Shown here: in pieces, positions 44,224-52,455 of the stretch
How positions within the stretch are numbered: position 1 is the stretch's first letter
How the letters are laid out: every line of letters begins with the position of its first letter
The notes under the pieces: model-generated
Told to the model about the DNA's origin: nothing
Seen by the model: only the letters and a program-made list of their open reading frames with translations
The model's database searches: none
Program-made: the position numbers and the translations under genes
NCBI GenBank assembly: GCA_001725325.1
Contig: MEFY01000002.1
Coordinates: 557,559-621,558, forward strand
Origin: Leifsonia sp. SCN 70-46
GTDB taxonomy: Bacteria; Actinomycetota; Actinomycetes; Actinomycetales; Microbacteriaceae
Direction: 5' to 3'
Length of the DNA stretch: 64,000 nt

Positions 44224-45065
44224 CCCTTTACCGCTCCTGATGTGAGGCCCTGCACGAAGTACCGCTGGAAGACGAGGAACACGACGATCACCGGCACGAC
44301 CGCGATCACGGATGCGGCGAACACGAGCCCCCACTGCACAGCGTTGTTGCCCGAGCCGGCGAAGAGCCGGATCGCGATGGGCAGCGTCTGGTTCGCTGGC
44401 GAGTTGGTGAGCGTGAGGGCGAGGGTGAACTCGTCCCAGCACGCGAGGAAGGTGAAGATGGTGGCCGTCGCGAGCCCGGGCTTGGCGAGCGGGAGCGCCA
44501 GGCGCCAGTAGCGCCGCCACGGCCCCGCGCCGTCGACCTGCATGGCCTGGTCGAGCTCCGCCGGGATCGACTCGAAGAACCCGCGCAGCAGGAACGTGTT
44601 GAGCGAGAGCGAGCCTGCGACGTAGAACAGGATGAGGCCCGCGAGCGAGTCGAGCAGGTGCAGGTTCTTGGCGAGGATGAACTGCGGGATGATCAGCATG
44701 ATCGCGGGGATCATGAGCCCGAGCAGCAGCACGCGGAAGATCGCCTCCTTGCCGCGGAAGCTGAACCGCGCGAACGCGTAGGCCATCATCGAGCTCACGA
44801 GCAGCGAGATCGCGGTGGAGATCGTCGCGACGATGAGCGAGTTGAGGAAGTACCGCCCGAAGTCCCCCGTCGCGAACGCCTGCTCGTAGTTGGCCGTGGT
44901 GGCCGGGTTGGGGATGAACTCCGGCGGCGTCGTGAACACGTACGTCGCCGTCTTGAACGACGTCGACACCATGTAGAGGAACGGGATGATCATGATGATC
45001 GCCCCGACCGAGAGCAGGATGATCCTGGTCGTGGCCGACAGCGCGGCCCAGCGCGGACGTCTCAC
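44220..45065 (-). CDS. Sugar ABC transporter permease, MalG type (dextran operon)
   Basis: 281 aa with about six helices; the EAA loop appears as LDQAMQVDGAGPWRRYWRLA. GTG 45065 overlaps the MalF stop (GTGA). With the MalF-type partner and binding protein it forms an importer lacking its own ATPase. Confidence 0.92.
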   Translation of the reverse strand: MRRPRWAALSATTRIILLSVGAIIMIIPFLYMVSTSFKTATYVFTTPPEFIPNPATTANYEQAFATGDFGRYFLNSLIVATISTAISLLVSSMMAYAFARFSFRGKEAIFRVLLLGLMIPAIMLIIPQFILAKNLHLLDSLAGLILFYVAGSLSLNTFLLRGFFESIPAELDQAMQVDGAGPWRRYWRLALPLAKPGLATATIFTFLACWDEFTLALTLTNSPANQTLPIAIRLFAGSGNNAVQWGLVFAASVIAVVPVIVVFLVFQRYFVQGLTSGAVKG

Positions 45066-46039
45066 AGCGCACCCTCCCCGTTTCGGTCGCGGAACACGCG
45101 CAGCTGCACCACGGACAGGACGAACACGAGGATCGTGAGCAGCACGGCGATCGCCGAGCCGTACCCGAAGTCGAGGTTCTCGAACGCCTGGCTGTACATG
45201 TAGGTGAGGAGCACGTCGGTGCGGCCCGCGGGACCGCCGCCCGTCATGAGGTAGACGGAGACGAAGACGTTGAAGCCGCCGATGACGAGCATGACGGTGA
45301 CGAACAGGAGCGCGGGCCAGATCGCCGGCACGGTCACGGCGCGGAAGCGCTGCCAGCGGTTGGCGCCGTCCATCTCGGCGGCCTCGAGCAGCGCCGTCGG
45401 CACGCCTTGGAGGGCCGCGAGGAAGATCATCATCGACCAGCCCACGCCCTTCCAGACGCCGAGGGCGCAGATCGCGAGCAGCGCGGTCCACCGGTCCGCG
45501 AGCCACGGCGTCGTGCCGTCCGTGAGGTGCAGGAAGTCGCCGAGGGTGAAGTTGATGAGGCCGTCGTCGGAGAACAGGAAGCGGAACAGCAGGGAGACGA
45601 CGACCCAGCTCGTGACGACGGGGAGGTAGAAGAGCACCCGGAACAGGGGCTGGGTGGGGCTTTTGCGCGCGAGCAGCAGCGCGATGGCGAGCCCGATGAC
45701 GATCTGCGGCACGACGGTGAGCACCATGTAGATGCCGCTGTTGCTCAGGGAGAGCCAGAAGTGGTCGTCCTGGAAGGCCCGCACGTAGTTGTCGAGGCCG
45801 ATGAACCTGCTCGCGCTCGCGATGAGCTTCCAGTCGAAGAAGCTCAGCTGGAACGCCTGCGCCGTCGGGTAGAGCACCGTGAGGGCGAAGAGGGCGAAGC
45901 CGGGGGCGATGAAGAGATAGGGGACGATACCCGCCCGCGTGGCGGAGCGGCGGCGCTTCGGGGCGGGCGGCACGGATGCCGCGGGGGTCTGCCCCGCGAC
46001 ATCCGTGCCCAGGCTCGCGCCCGGTGTGGTGATGGTCAC
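45062..46039 (-). CDS. Sugar ABC transporter permease, MalF type (dextran operon)
   Basis: 325 aa; a ~30-residue cytoplasmic Pro/Arg-rich head precedes about six helices. EAA loop LLEAAEMDGANRWQRFRAVT. The GTG at 46039 begins 4 bp after the binding-protein stop. Partner of the MalG-type gene. Confidence 0.92.
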   Translation of the reverse strand: MTITTPGASLGTDVAGQTPAASVPPAPKRRRSATRAGIVPYLFIAPGFALFALTVLYPTAQAFQLSFFDWKLIASASRFIGLDNYVRAFQDDHFWLSLSNSGIYMVLTVVPQIVIGLAIALLLARKSPTQPLFRVLFYLPVVTSWVVVSLLFRFLFSDDGLINFTLGDFLHLTDGTTPWLADRWTALLAICALGVWKGVGWSMMIFLAALQGVPTALLEAAEMDGANRWQRFRAVTVPAIWPALLFVTVMLVIGGFNVFVSVYLMTGGGPAGRTDVLLTYMYSQAFENLDFGYGSAIAVLLTILVFVLSVVQLRVFRDRNGEGAL

Positions 46040-46043
46040 GCGC

Positions 46044-47321
46044 CTACTGCTCCGCCAGGAGCTCGTCGATGCGCTTCGCCGCGGCGGAGAGCGCGTCCTT
46101 GACCGAGACCGTGCCCTCGAAGGCGGGGACGAGCTCCTCGTTGAGGATGGTGTCGACCTCGGAGCCCTGCGGGATCGCGAGGCGGGCCTTCGCGGTCGCG
46201 AGCTGGTCGGTGAACACCTTGTAGTACGGCACGAGCTCGACCTGCTTGTCGCCCAGGTCCTTGATCACCGTGAGCTGGCCGGTGGGCACGAGGGCGAGCT
46301 GGAACTGCTCGCTCTGGGTGAAGCGGATGAACTCCATGGCCGCCTCCTGGTGCTTCGACGACGCGGTGAGCACGATGTCCTCGCCGCCCACGACGCTCAC
46401 GGAGCCGCCGTCGCCGGCCGGGATGGGCGCGTAGATCGGGGTGAAGTCGGGGAACTGGTCGGCCCAGATGCCGTTCATCCACGGTCCGTCGAAGATCGTC
46501 GCGTACGTGTTGCCCGGCAGGCCCTCGGCGGTGGAGGTGGCACCGGCGTTGCCGGTGATGCCGCTCGAGATCTGGCCGGCCTTGTACAGGTCGACGAGCA
46601 TCTGCACGGTCGCGACCGTCTTGGCGCCGTCGAGGTAGCCCGTCGCCGTCGTCATGTCGTCGTCGGTGATGGCCCCGCCGCCCGACCAGATCCACGGGGA
46701 GATGTTCCACGCGCCGAGGCCGCCGTCGGCGAACAGGGTCACCCCCGTGCCGGCGAGGGTTCCCGCCGCCTTCTCGAGGTCGGCGAACGTCGCGGGCGGT
46801 GCGTCGAGCCCCGCCGCGTCGAGCGCGGCCTGGCTCGTGATGAGCACGCGGGTGTTCGTGTCGAGGGGAAGCCCGTAGTAGTCGCCCTTCCACAGGTTCG
46901 TGGAGAGCACACCGGGGAAGGTCGCGTCGGCGAGCTCCTGGAAGTCGGGCATCGCCTGCGAGAGGGGCACGAGCACGCCGAGGTCGGCGAACTTCGGGAC
47001 CCAGCCGAGGTCGGCGCGCACGAGGTCGGGCAGCTCGTCGCCGGCCGCGCTCGTCGTGAGCTTCTGCAGCAGGTCGTCGTACGGCACGTCGACGTACTCG
47101 ACCTTGATGCCGGGGTGGTCCGCCTCGAAGGCGGGGATGAGGGTGTCGTTGAGCACGTCCTGCTGGGCGGAGTTGCCTCCGTTGCCGTACGAGCCCCAGA
47201 ACGTGATGGTGACGGGCTCGTCGGACGAGCCCTCGTCGCCGCCGGTGGCCGCGCAGCCCGTGGCCGTGAGGGCCAGGGATGCCGCCACCGCTGTCGCGGC
47301 GAGCAGACGTGAACGCTTCAT
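46044..47321 (-). CDS. ABC transporter substrate-binding lipoprotein (dextran operon)
   Basis: 425 aa. Lipobox ALTATGC gives Cys23; family 1 sugar-binding fold with ITFWGSYGNGGNSAQQ, YGLPLDTNTRVLITS and TIFDGPWMNGIWAD. AGGAG lies upstream of the ATG. First gene of the leftward operon with GH66 and alpha-1,6-glucosidase, so isomaltooligosaccharides are the likely ligands (inference). Confidence 0.92.
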   Translation of the reverse strand: MKRSRLLAATAVAASLALTATGCAATGGDEGSSDEPVTITFWGSYGNGGNSAQQDVLNDTLIPAFEADHPGIKVEYVDVPYDDLLQKLTTSAAGDELPDLVRADLGWVPKFADLGVLVPLSQAMPDFQELADATFPGVLSTNLWKGDYYGLPLDTNTRVLITSQAALDAAGLDAPPATFADLEKAAGTLAGTGVTLFADGGLGAWNISPWIWSGGGAITDDDMTTATGYLDGAKTVATVQMLVDLYKAGQISSGITGNAGATSTAEGLPGNTYATIFDGPWMNGIWADQFPDFTPIYAPIPAGDGGSVSVVGGEDIVLTASSKHQEAAMEFIRFTQSEQFQLALVPTGQLTVIKDLGDKQVELVPYYKVFTDQLATAKARLAIPQGSEVDTILNEELVPAFEGTVSVKDALSAAAKRIDELLAEQ

Positions 47322-47386
47322 TGCGATTCTCCTCTTCGGTGAGTGTGAGCAGTCTTGCCCGGGTGGGGCGGGGGTGCTGGAGGTTA

Positions 47387-47414
47387 GTTTTACAGCAAAA
47401 GTAATTAGTGTCAA
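47387..47414 (-). promoter_or_regulatory. Promoter of the dextran-type operon
   Basis: On the minus strand TTGACA (47414-47409) and TAAAAC (47392-47387) with 16-bp spacing, in an AT-rich island. It gives a leader of about 60 nt before the binding-protein gene. Confidence 0.6.
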
Positions 47415-47443
47415 TCGTCGGCGTTCGTGGCCTGATTCGGCGG

Positions 47444-47465
47444 GGTTTTATTCAATCGCAAAACC
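47444..47465. promoter_or_regulatory. Candidate ROK-regulator operator
   Basis: GGTTTT (47444-47449) and AAAACC (47460-47465) flank a 10-nt spacer, 33 bp before the ROK gene. AT-rich inverted repeats of this kind are typical of ROK regulators. A second TTTT-N5-AAAA element overlaps the leftward -10 region at 47388-47400. Confidence 0.5.
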
Positions 47466-47498
47466 AATAGACTGTGCAGGTCGCGAGGAAGGAGAGCC

Positions 47499-48641
47499 GT
47501 GCACATCACGACATCACCGTGGACGCACGACGGCGGCGCCTCGCTCGCGGTCGCGCTCGAGGTGCTCATCCACGGCCCCATCTCCCGCTCGGACATCGCC
47601 CGGCGCCTCGACCTCTCCGCGGGATCGCTCACCCGCCTGAGCACGCCCCTCATCGACGCCGGCCTGCTGGTCGAGGTCGGCGAGCGCGCCGACGGGAAGG
47701 CGGGGCGCCCCTCGCGCCTGCTCGACATCGTGCCCTCGTCGCGGCACTTCATCGGCATGAAGCTCACCGCCGACGAGGTGCTCGGCGTGGTGACGGACCT
47801 GCGCGCCACCGTGCTCGACTCGGTCTCGGTGCGCCTCGACTCGCGTGCGCCGGAGTCCGTCGCCGACGCCATCGCGGGCGTCGCGCGCGCCCTCTCCGCC
47901 AAGGTCGACTCCGTCACCGCCCTCGGCGTGGGCATCGGTGGCCTCGTCGGCTCCGACGGCCTCGTGCGCAGCGCGCCCTTCCTCGAATGGTCGGATGTGC
48001 CGCTCGGAGCCATGCTCGAGGAGCGCACGGGCCTGCCGACCGTCGTCGACAACGACCTCGTCGCCTTCACGGAGCACGAGCACTGGTTCGGCGCCGGTCG
48101 CGGCGTCGACGACTTCGCCGTGCTCACGCTGGGCGCGGGTGTCGGATTCGGCCTCGTCGTGCACGACGAGATCGTCGTGAGCGACGACTCGGGCATCGGC
48201 CTCGTGGGCCACTGGCCGCTCGACCCCTACGGGCCCGTGTGCCCGTCCGGCCATCGCGGCTGCGCGAAGAGCGTGCTCGAGCAGGGCGCGATAGTCGCCA
48301 ACGTCTCCGCGGCGCTCGGCCGGCCCGTGGACTACGACGAGGCGATGTCGCTCGCCGCCGACGGGGAGCCCGCGGCCAAGCGGCTCGTGGACGACGCGGG
48401 CCGTGGTCTCGGCACGCTGCTGGCGGCCATCGCCAACCTCACGACCCCCAGGCTCATCGTGCTCGGCGGAGAGGGCGTGGGCCTCGTCGATGTCGCGCAC
48501 GACGCCATCCACGAGGGCATCGCCCAGCACCGCGACCCGCGCGCGACCGAGCTGTCGCTCGTCACCACGCCGGGCGACAACACCGAATGGTGCCGGGGCG
48601 CGGCCGTGCTCGCGATCCAGCGCTACGTGCTCGACCGCTAG
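47499..48641 (+). CDS. ROK family transcriptional regulator
   Basis: 380 aa: N-terminal winged helix (HGPISRSDIARRLDLSAGSL) and a ROK sugar-kinase-like domain with the structural zinc motif CPSGHRGC (a variant of CGCGxxGC). GTG 47499 has GGAAGGAGAG upstream. Divergent from the dextran-type operon, so it is its likely regulator. It ends on CTAG shared with the convergent rocD stop. Confidence 0.9.
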   Translation: MHITTSPWTHDGGASLAVALEVLIHGPISRSDIARRLDLSAGSLTRLSTPLIDAGLLVEVGERADGKAGRPSRLLDIVPSSRHFIGMKLTADEVLGVVTDLRATVLDSVSVRLDSRAPESVADAIAGVARALSAKVDSVTALGVGIGGLVGSDGLVRSAPFLEWSDVPLGAMLEERTGLPTVVDNDLVAFTEHEHWFGAGRGVDDFAVLTLGAGVGFGLVVHDEIVVSDDSGIGLVGHWPLDPYGPVCPSGHRGCAKSVLEQGAIVANVSAALGRPVDYDEAMSLAADGEPAAKRLVDDAGRGLGTLLAAIANLTTPRLIVLGGEGVGLVDVAHDAIHEGIAQHRDPRATELSLVTTPGDNTEWCRGAAVLAIQRYVLDR

Positions 48642-49822
48642 GCCGCGAGCTCCCGCAGCACCGCCTCGAGCTGGTCGCACGCCCAGTCGAGGTCCTCCGG
48701 CGACACCACGATCGGCGGGGCGAGGCGGATCGTCGAGCCGTGGGTGTCCTTCGCGAGCACGCCGCGCTCGGCGAGCAGCTCGCACACCTTCCGGCCCGTG
48801 GCGAGGGCGGGGTCGATGTCGATGCCGGCCCAGAGGCCCGCGCCCCGCACGGCCACGACGCCGTGGCCGAGGAGGTCGCGCAGCCGCGCCTGCAGCCTCT
48901 CGCCGAGCATCCTCGCGCGCTCCTGCATCTCGCCCGTCGCGAGCAGCTCGACCACGGCGGTGCCGACGGCCGCCGCGAGCGGGTTGCCGCCGAACGTGGA
49001 GCCGTGCTCGCCGGGGCGCAGCACCCCGAGGATGTCGGCGTTGCCGACGACGGCGCTCACCGGCACGATGCCGCCGCCGAGCGCCTTGCCGAGCAGGTAG
49101 AGGTCGGGCACGACGCCCACGTTGTCGCACTGGAACGTCGCGCCCGTGCGGCCGAGGCCCGACTGGATCTCGTCGGCGATGAAGAGCACGTTGGTGCGCG
49201 TCGTGATCTCGCGCACCGCCGGGAGGTAGTCCGCGGGCGGCACGATGATGCCGGCCTCGCCCTGGATGGGCTCGAGCAGCACCGCCACCGTGTCGGGCGT
49301 GATCGCGGCCTCGATCGCCGCGGCGTCGCCGTAGGGCACGCTCACGAAACCGGGCGTGAAGGGGCCGAAGTCGGCGCGCGCCTGCTCGTCGTTCGAGAAG
49401 CTGATGATCGTCGTCGTGCGGCCGTGGAAGTTGCCGTCGGCGACGATGATCGTCGCGCGCTCGGCGGGCACGCCCTTCACGCGGTATCCCCACGCGCGCG
49501 CGACCTTGACCGCCGACTCGACGGCCTCGGCGCCCGTGTTCATCGGCAGCACCATGTCCTTGTGCGCGAGCTCGGCGAGCGCCGCGGCGAACGGCCCGAG
49601 CCGGTCGTTGTGGAACGCGCGGCTCGTGAGCGTGATGCGGTCGAGCTGGTCCTTCGCGGCGGCGACGAGGGCGGGATGCCCGTGCCCGAAGTTCACCGCG
49701 GAGTACGCGGCGAGGCAGTCGAGGTAGCGGCGGCCGGTCACATCCGTGACCCAGGCCCCCTCGCCGGACTCGACGGTGACGTCGAGCGGGTGGTAGTTGT
49801 GGGCGAGGTGCTCCTCGCTCAT
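48638..49822 (-). CDS. rocD: Ornithine aminotransferase
   Basis: 394 aa class-III PLP aminotransferase. It transfers the delta-amino group of ornithine to 2-oxoglutarate, giving glutamate-5-semialdehyde/P5C. Seen: MNTGAEAVESAVKVAR, GNFHGRTTTIISFS, LLEPIQGEAGI, FIADEIQSGLGRTG and the PLP lysine in LLGKALGGGIVP. ATG 49822 overlaps the upstream gene's stop (ATGA). The P5C it makes would be the substrate of the nearby PutA. Confidence 0.93.
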   Translation of the reverse strand: MSEEHLAHNYHPLDVTVESGEGAWVTDVTGRRYLDCLAAYSAVNFGHGHPALVAAAKDQLDRITLTSRAFHNDRLGPFAAALAELAHKDMVLPMNTGAEAVESAVKVARAWGYRVKGVPAERATIIVADGNFHGRTTTIISFSNDEQARADFGPFTPGFVSVPYGDAAAIEAAITPDTVAVLLEPIQGEAGIIVPPADYLPAVREITTRTNVLFIADEIQSGLGRTGATFQCDNVGVVPDLYLLGKALGGGIVPVSAVVGNADILGVLRPGEHGSTFGGNPLAAAVGTAVVELLATGEMQERARMLGERLQARLRDLLGHGVVAVRGAGLWAGIDIDPALATGRKVCELLAERGVLAKDTHGSTIRLAPPIVVSPEDLDWACDQLEAVLRELAA

Positions 49823-50643
49823 CGCCGGAGCTCCAACGTGCAGCACTTCACCCCGCCGCCGCCCAAGAGCAGCTCTGACAGGTCGAGGCCGTGCGCTGTG
49901 AATCCGCGTTCCGTGAGCTGGCGCTCGAAGTCCTTCGCGCGGCTCGCGATGATGACGTTCTTGCCGTCGCTGAAGCTGTTGAGGCCCAGCACGGCCGCAT
50001 CCTCGTCGTTCACGAGGATGGCGTCGGGGAAGCGCTCCTCGAGGATCGCGAGCGACTCAGGGCTGAACGCCTTCGGCAGGTAGGCCACCGAGCCCGGGCC
50101 GCCGTTCGAGTCGAGCACGGCGAAGGCGGTGTCGAGGTGGTAGAAGCTCGGGTTGGTGAGGTGCAGCGTGACGACCTCGCGCCCGTAGATCTCGCGCAGC
50201 TCGTCGTGGCTCGCGACATCGGTGCGGAACCCGGTGCCCGCGTAGATGGTGTCCCCGACGAGGAGCATGTCGCCCTCGCCCTCATTGGTCGCGACGGGCA
50301 CGCGCACGTCGAAGCCGTTGTCGCGGAACCAGTCCATGTACGCGGGGCCCTCGGGCTGGCGCTCCGGGTACTCGAAGAGGGCGCCGTAGGCGATGCCGTC
50401 GAGCACGTAGCCGCCGTTCGCCGCGTAGACCATGTCGGGAAGGCCGGGCAGGCCGTCGATGAGGTGCACCTCGTAGCCGAGCTCGAGGTACTTGGCGTAG
50501 AGCGTCTCCCACTGGCGCACCGCGAGCGACGTGTCGGTCGGGTCCTCGGGGTGCATCCACGGGTTGATGCGGTAGCTCACGGTGAAGTGGGTGGGCCGGC
50601 ACATGAGGACAGTGCGGGGCGTGGCGGTGCGTTCCATCGTCAT
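49819..50643 (-). CDS. Guanidine-modifying enzyme: DDAH / arginine dihydrolase-like amidinotransferase fold
   Basis: 274 aa. Five-bladed propeller superfamily: MCRPTHFTVSYRINPWM at residues 14-30, His in NPSFYHLDTAF and nucleophilic Cys in GGGGVKCCTLE (Cys267 or 268). Commonly annotated dimethylargininase. Asn76 in VYAANGG sits where arginine dihydrolases (ArgZ/AgrE) have Asn and deiminases have Asp, so it might turn arginine straight into ornithine for RocD. Start uncertain: ATG 50643, ATG 50637 or GTG 50658. Forms an operon with rocD, divergent from an Lrp gene; from memory, M. tuberculosis keeps the same order. Confidence 0.82.
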   Translation of the reverse strand: MTMERTATPRTVLMCRPTHFTVSYRINPWMHPEDPTDTSLAVRQWETLYAKYLELGYEVHLIDGLPGLPDMVYAANGGYVLDGIAYGALFEYPERQPEGPAYMDWFRDNGFDVRVPVATNEGEGDMLLVGDTIYAGTGFRTDVASHDELREIYGREVVTLHLTNPSFYHLDTAFAVLDSNGGPGSVAYLPKAFSPESLAILEERFPDAILVNDEDAAVLGLNSFSDGKNVIIASRAKDFERQLTERGFTAHGLDLSELLLGGGGVKCCTLELRR

Positions 50644-50689
50644 GTGTTCCAGTGTCACACGCACCTATCCGCACTGTCAGGGCGTGAAG

Positions 50690-50704
50690 CGCACCAAACG
50701 TGCG
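50690..50704. promoter_or_regulatory. Candidate Lrp/AsnC operator
   Basis: CGCAC-N5-GTGCG inverted repeat in the 104-bp gap between the divergent guanidine-enzyme and Lrp genes. Confidence 0.45.
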
Positions 50705-50735
50705 TTGAGGCATGGCCTTGCGCACGGAATCGCCG

Positions 50736-50741
50736 TAGGCT
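50736..50741 (+). promoter_or_regulatory. -10 element of the Lrp gene
   Basis: TAGGCT, 6 nt before the ATG at 50748, so +1 would be the start codon. Confidence 0.45.
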
Positions 50742-50747
50742 CGCGGG

Positions 50748-51185
50748 ATGGACAACCTCGACTACCGCATCATCGACCTGTTGCGGCTCAACGCGCGGTC
50801 CGGCTACGGCGACATCGGCGAGGTCATCGGGCTGTCGGCATCCGCCGTCAAGCGCCGCGTGGACCGGCTCGTCGCCGACGGCGTCATCCGCGGGTTCACG
50901 ATCCAGGTCGACCCCAACGTCGACGGCATGGCCACCGAGGCCTACGTCGAGCTGTTCTGCAGGGGCACCGTCGCCCCGGAGGAGCTCAAGCGCATCCTCT
51001 CGAGCGTGCCCGAGGTCGTCGACGCCGGCACGGTCACGGGTTCCGCCGACGCGATAGTGCACATGCGCTCGCGCGACATCGCCTCGCTCGAGGTCGCCCT
51101 CGAGAAGGTGCGGCTCGCGCCCAACGTCGACCACACGCGCAGCGCCATCGTCCTGTCGCGCCTCATCCACCGGACGCACGACTGA
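50748..51185 (+). CDS. Lrp/AsnC family transcriptional regulator
   Basis: 145 aa, the normal Lrp size. HTH at the N-terminus (YGDIGEVIGLSASAVKRRVDRL) and a RAM ligand domain (VVDAGTVTGSADAIVHMRSRD). It probably controls the divergent arginine/ornithine operon and senses an amino acid. Its stop shares one base with the next start (TGATG). Confidence 0.9.
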   Translation: MDNLDYRIIDLLRLNARSGYGDIGEVIGLSASAVKRRVDRLVADGVIRGFTIQVDPNVDGMATEAYVELFCRGTVAPEELKRILSSVPEVVDAGTVTGSADAIVHMRSRDIASLEVALEKVRLAPNVDHTRSAIVLSRLIHRTHD

Positions 51186-51541
51186 TGCCGTTCACGGTCG
51201 ACCACGAGTCGAAGGTCACGCTGTACGAGCAGCTGCGCACCCAGATCATGGAGCAGGTCGCGAGCGGCGAGCTCATCGTCGGCACGAAGCTCCCGCCCGT
51301 GCGCGTGCTCGCGGCCGAGCTGGGCGTCGCGCCCTACACGGCGGCGCGCGTGTACCGGCTGCTCGAGCAGGACGGCTTCCTCGAGACACGCGGGCGCAAC
51401 GGCACGGTCATCGCAGCGCGGTCCGACACCGCGGAGTCGACGCTCCAGGCCGCCGCGACCGCGTACGCACAGCGCGCGGCCGAGCTCGGCGTGGGCGCGG
51501 ATGCCGCCCTCGATTTCGTGCGGAGGGCCCTGGCCCGCTAG
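51185..51541 (+). CDS. Short GntR regulator, YtrA type
   Basis: 118 aa: winged helix (LYEQLRTQIMEQVASGELIV, then LAAELGVAPYTAARVYRLLE) and only a ~45-residue C-terminal tail, as in YtrA-like regulators. These usually control adjacent ABC transporters, but none is here. Coupled to the Lrp gene by a TGATG junction. Confidence 0.88.
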   Translation: MPFTVDHESKVTLYEQLRTQIMEQVASGELIVGTKLPPVRVLAAELGVAPYTAARVYRLLEQDGFLETRGRNGTVIAARSDTAESTLQAAATAYAQRAAELGVGADAALDFVRRALAR

Positions 51542-51552
51542 CCCATCCCCCT

Positions 51553-51616
51553 CGTGTCTCGCAAAGTTTCACGAAGCGCGGAGATCTGCGCGACTCTTGC
51601 CGATCTGCGAGACACG
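51553..51616. repeat. Palindromic element between convergent genes, copy A
   Basis: CGTGTCTCGCA (51553-51563) pairs with TGCGAGACACG (51606-51616) over 11 bp, with C-rich and G-rich flanks (CCCCCT/AAGGGG). It fills the 85-bp gap between the ends of the GntR and aldo/keto reductase genes. Same GTGTCTCGC/GCGAGACAC core as the element at 56853. Confidence 0.75.
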
Positions 51617-51626
51617 GGCGAAGGGG

Positions 51627-52445
51627 TCAGTGGCCCTCGATGTCGGAGTCGACGCCCGCGTCGGGCCCGAGGTCGAGCGTCTCGATCTTGGCGAGGTCGC
51701 CCGCGTCGAGCTCGAAGTCGAACAGCGCGAGGTTCTGCGCCATGCGGCCCGGGTCGGCGGACTTCGGGATGACGACGAGCCCCTGCTGCACGTGCCACCG
51801 CAGCACCACCTGCGCGGGGGTGCGGCCGTGCTTCTCCGCGACCTCCTCGACCACGGCCTCGCCCATGACCGACTTGATGGGGCTCCACGACTCCGTGACG
51901 ATGCCGTGCGCTGCGTCGTACTCGCGGTGGGCGCGACGCGGGATGGCCGGCGAGAGCTGGATCTGGTTCACGGCGGGCACTACCGACGTCTCGGCGGCGA
52001 GCACCTCGAGGTGGGCGGGCGTGAAGTTGGAGACGCCGATCGAGCGCACGAGCCCGTCGCGCTGCAGCTTCTCGAAGGTGCGCCACGTCGACACGAACTG
52101 CCCGCGGACCGGCAGGGGCCAGTGGATGAGCAGCAGGTCGACGTAGTCGGTGCCGAGCAGCCGCAGCGACTCGTGCAGGGCCGGCACGGCGCGATCCTCG
52201 CCCTGGAACTCCCCGTCGAACTTGGTCGTCACGAAGACGTCCGCACGGTCGATGCCCGAGCGGCGGATGCCCTCGCCCACGCCCTGCTCGTTGTCGTAGC
52301 GGCGGGCGGAGTCGATGTGCCGGTACCCGGCCGCGATCGCGGCGGACACGGCGACCGCCGCATCCTCGCCGCGCAGCGGCCACGTGCCGTAGCCGACCTG
52401 GGGGATCGTGTTGCCGTCGTTGAGCGGGATCGCCGGGATGGTCAT
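51627..52445 (-). CDS. Aldo/keto reductase
   Basis: 272 aa, AKR5-like (2,5-diketo-gluconate reductase type). Catalytic tetrad Asp45 and Tyr50 (HIDSARRY), Lys75 (VTTKF) and His108 (LLIHWP); the NADPH-binding IPKSADPGRM is present. GAAGG precedes the ATG, 10 bp after the putA stop, so it is co-transcribed with putA. Substrate unknown. Confidence 0.92.
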   Translation of the reverse strand: MTIPAIPLNDGNTIPQVGYGTWPLRGEDAAVAVSAAIAAGYRHIDSARRYDNEQGVGEGIRRSGIDRADVFVTTKFDGEFQGEDRAVPALHESLRLLGTDYVDLLLIHWPLPVRGQFVSTWRTFEKLQRDGLVRSIGVSNFTPAHLEVLAAETSVVPAVNQIQLSPAIPRRAHREYDAAHGIVTESWSPIKSVMGEAVVEEVAEKHGRTPAQVVLRWHVQQGLVVIPKSADPGRMAQNLALFDFELDAGDLAKIETLDLGPDAGVDSDIEGH

Positions 52446-52455
52446 GCCTTCAACG

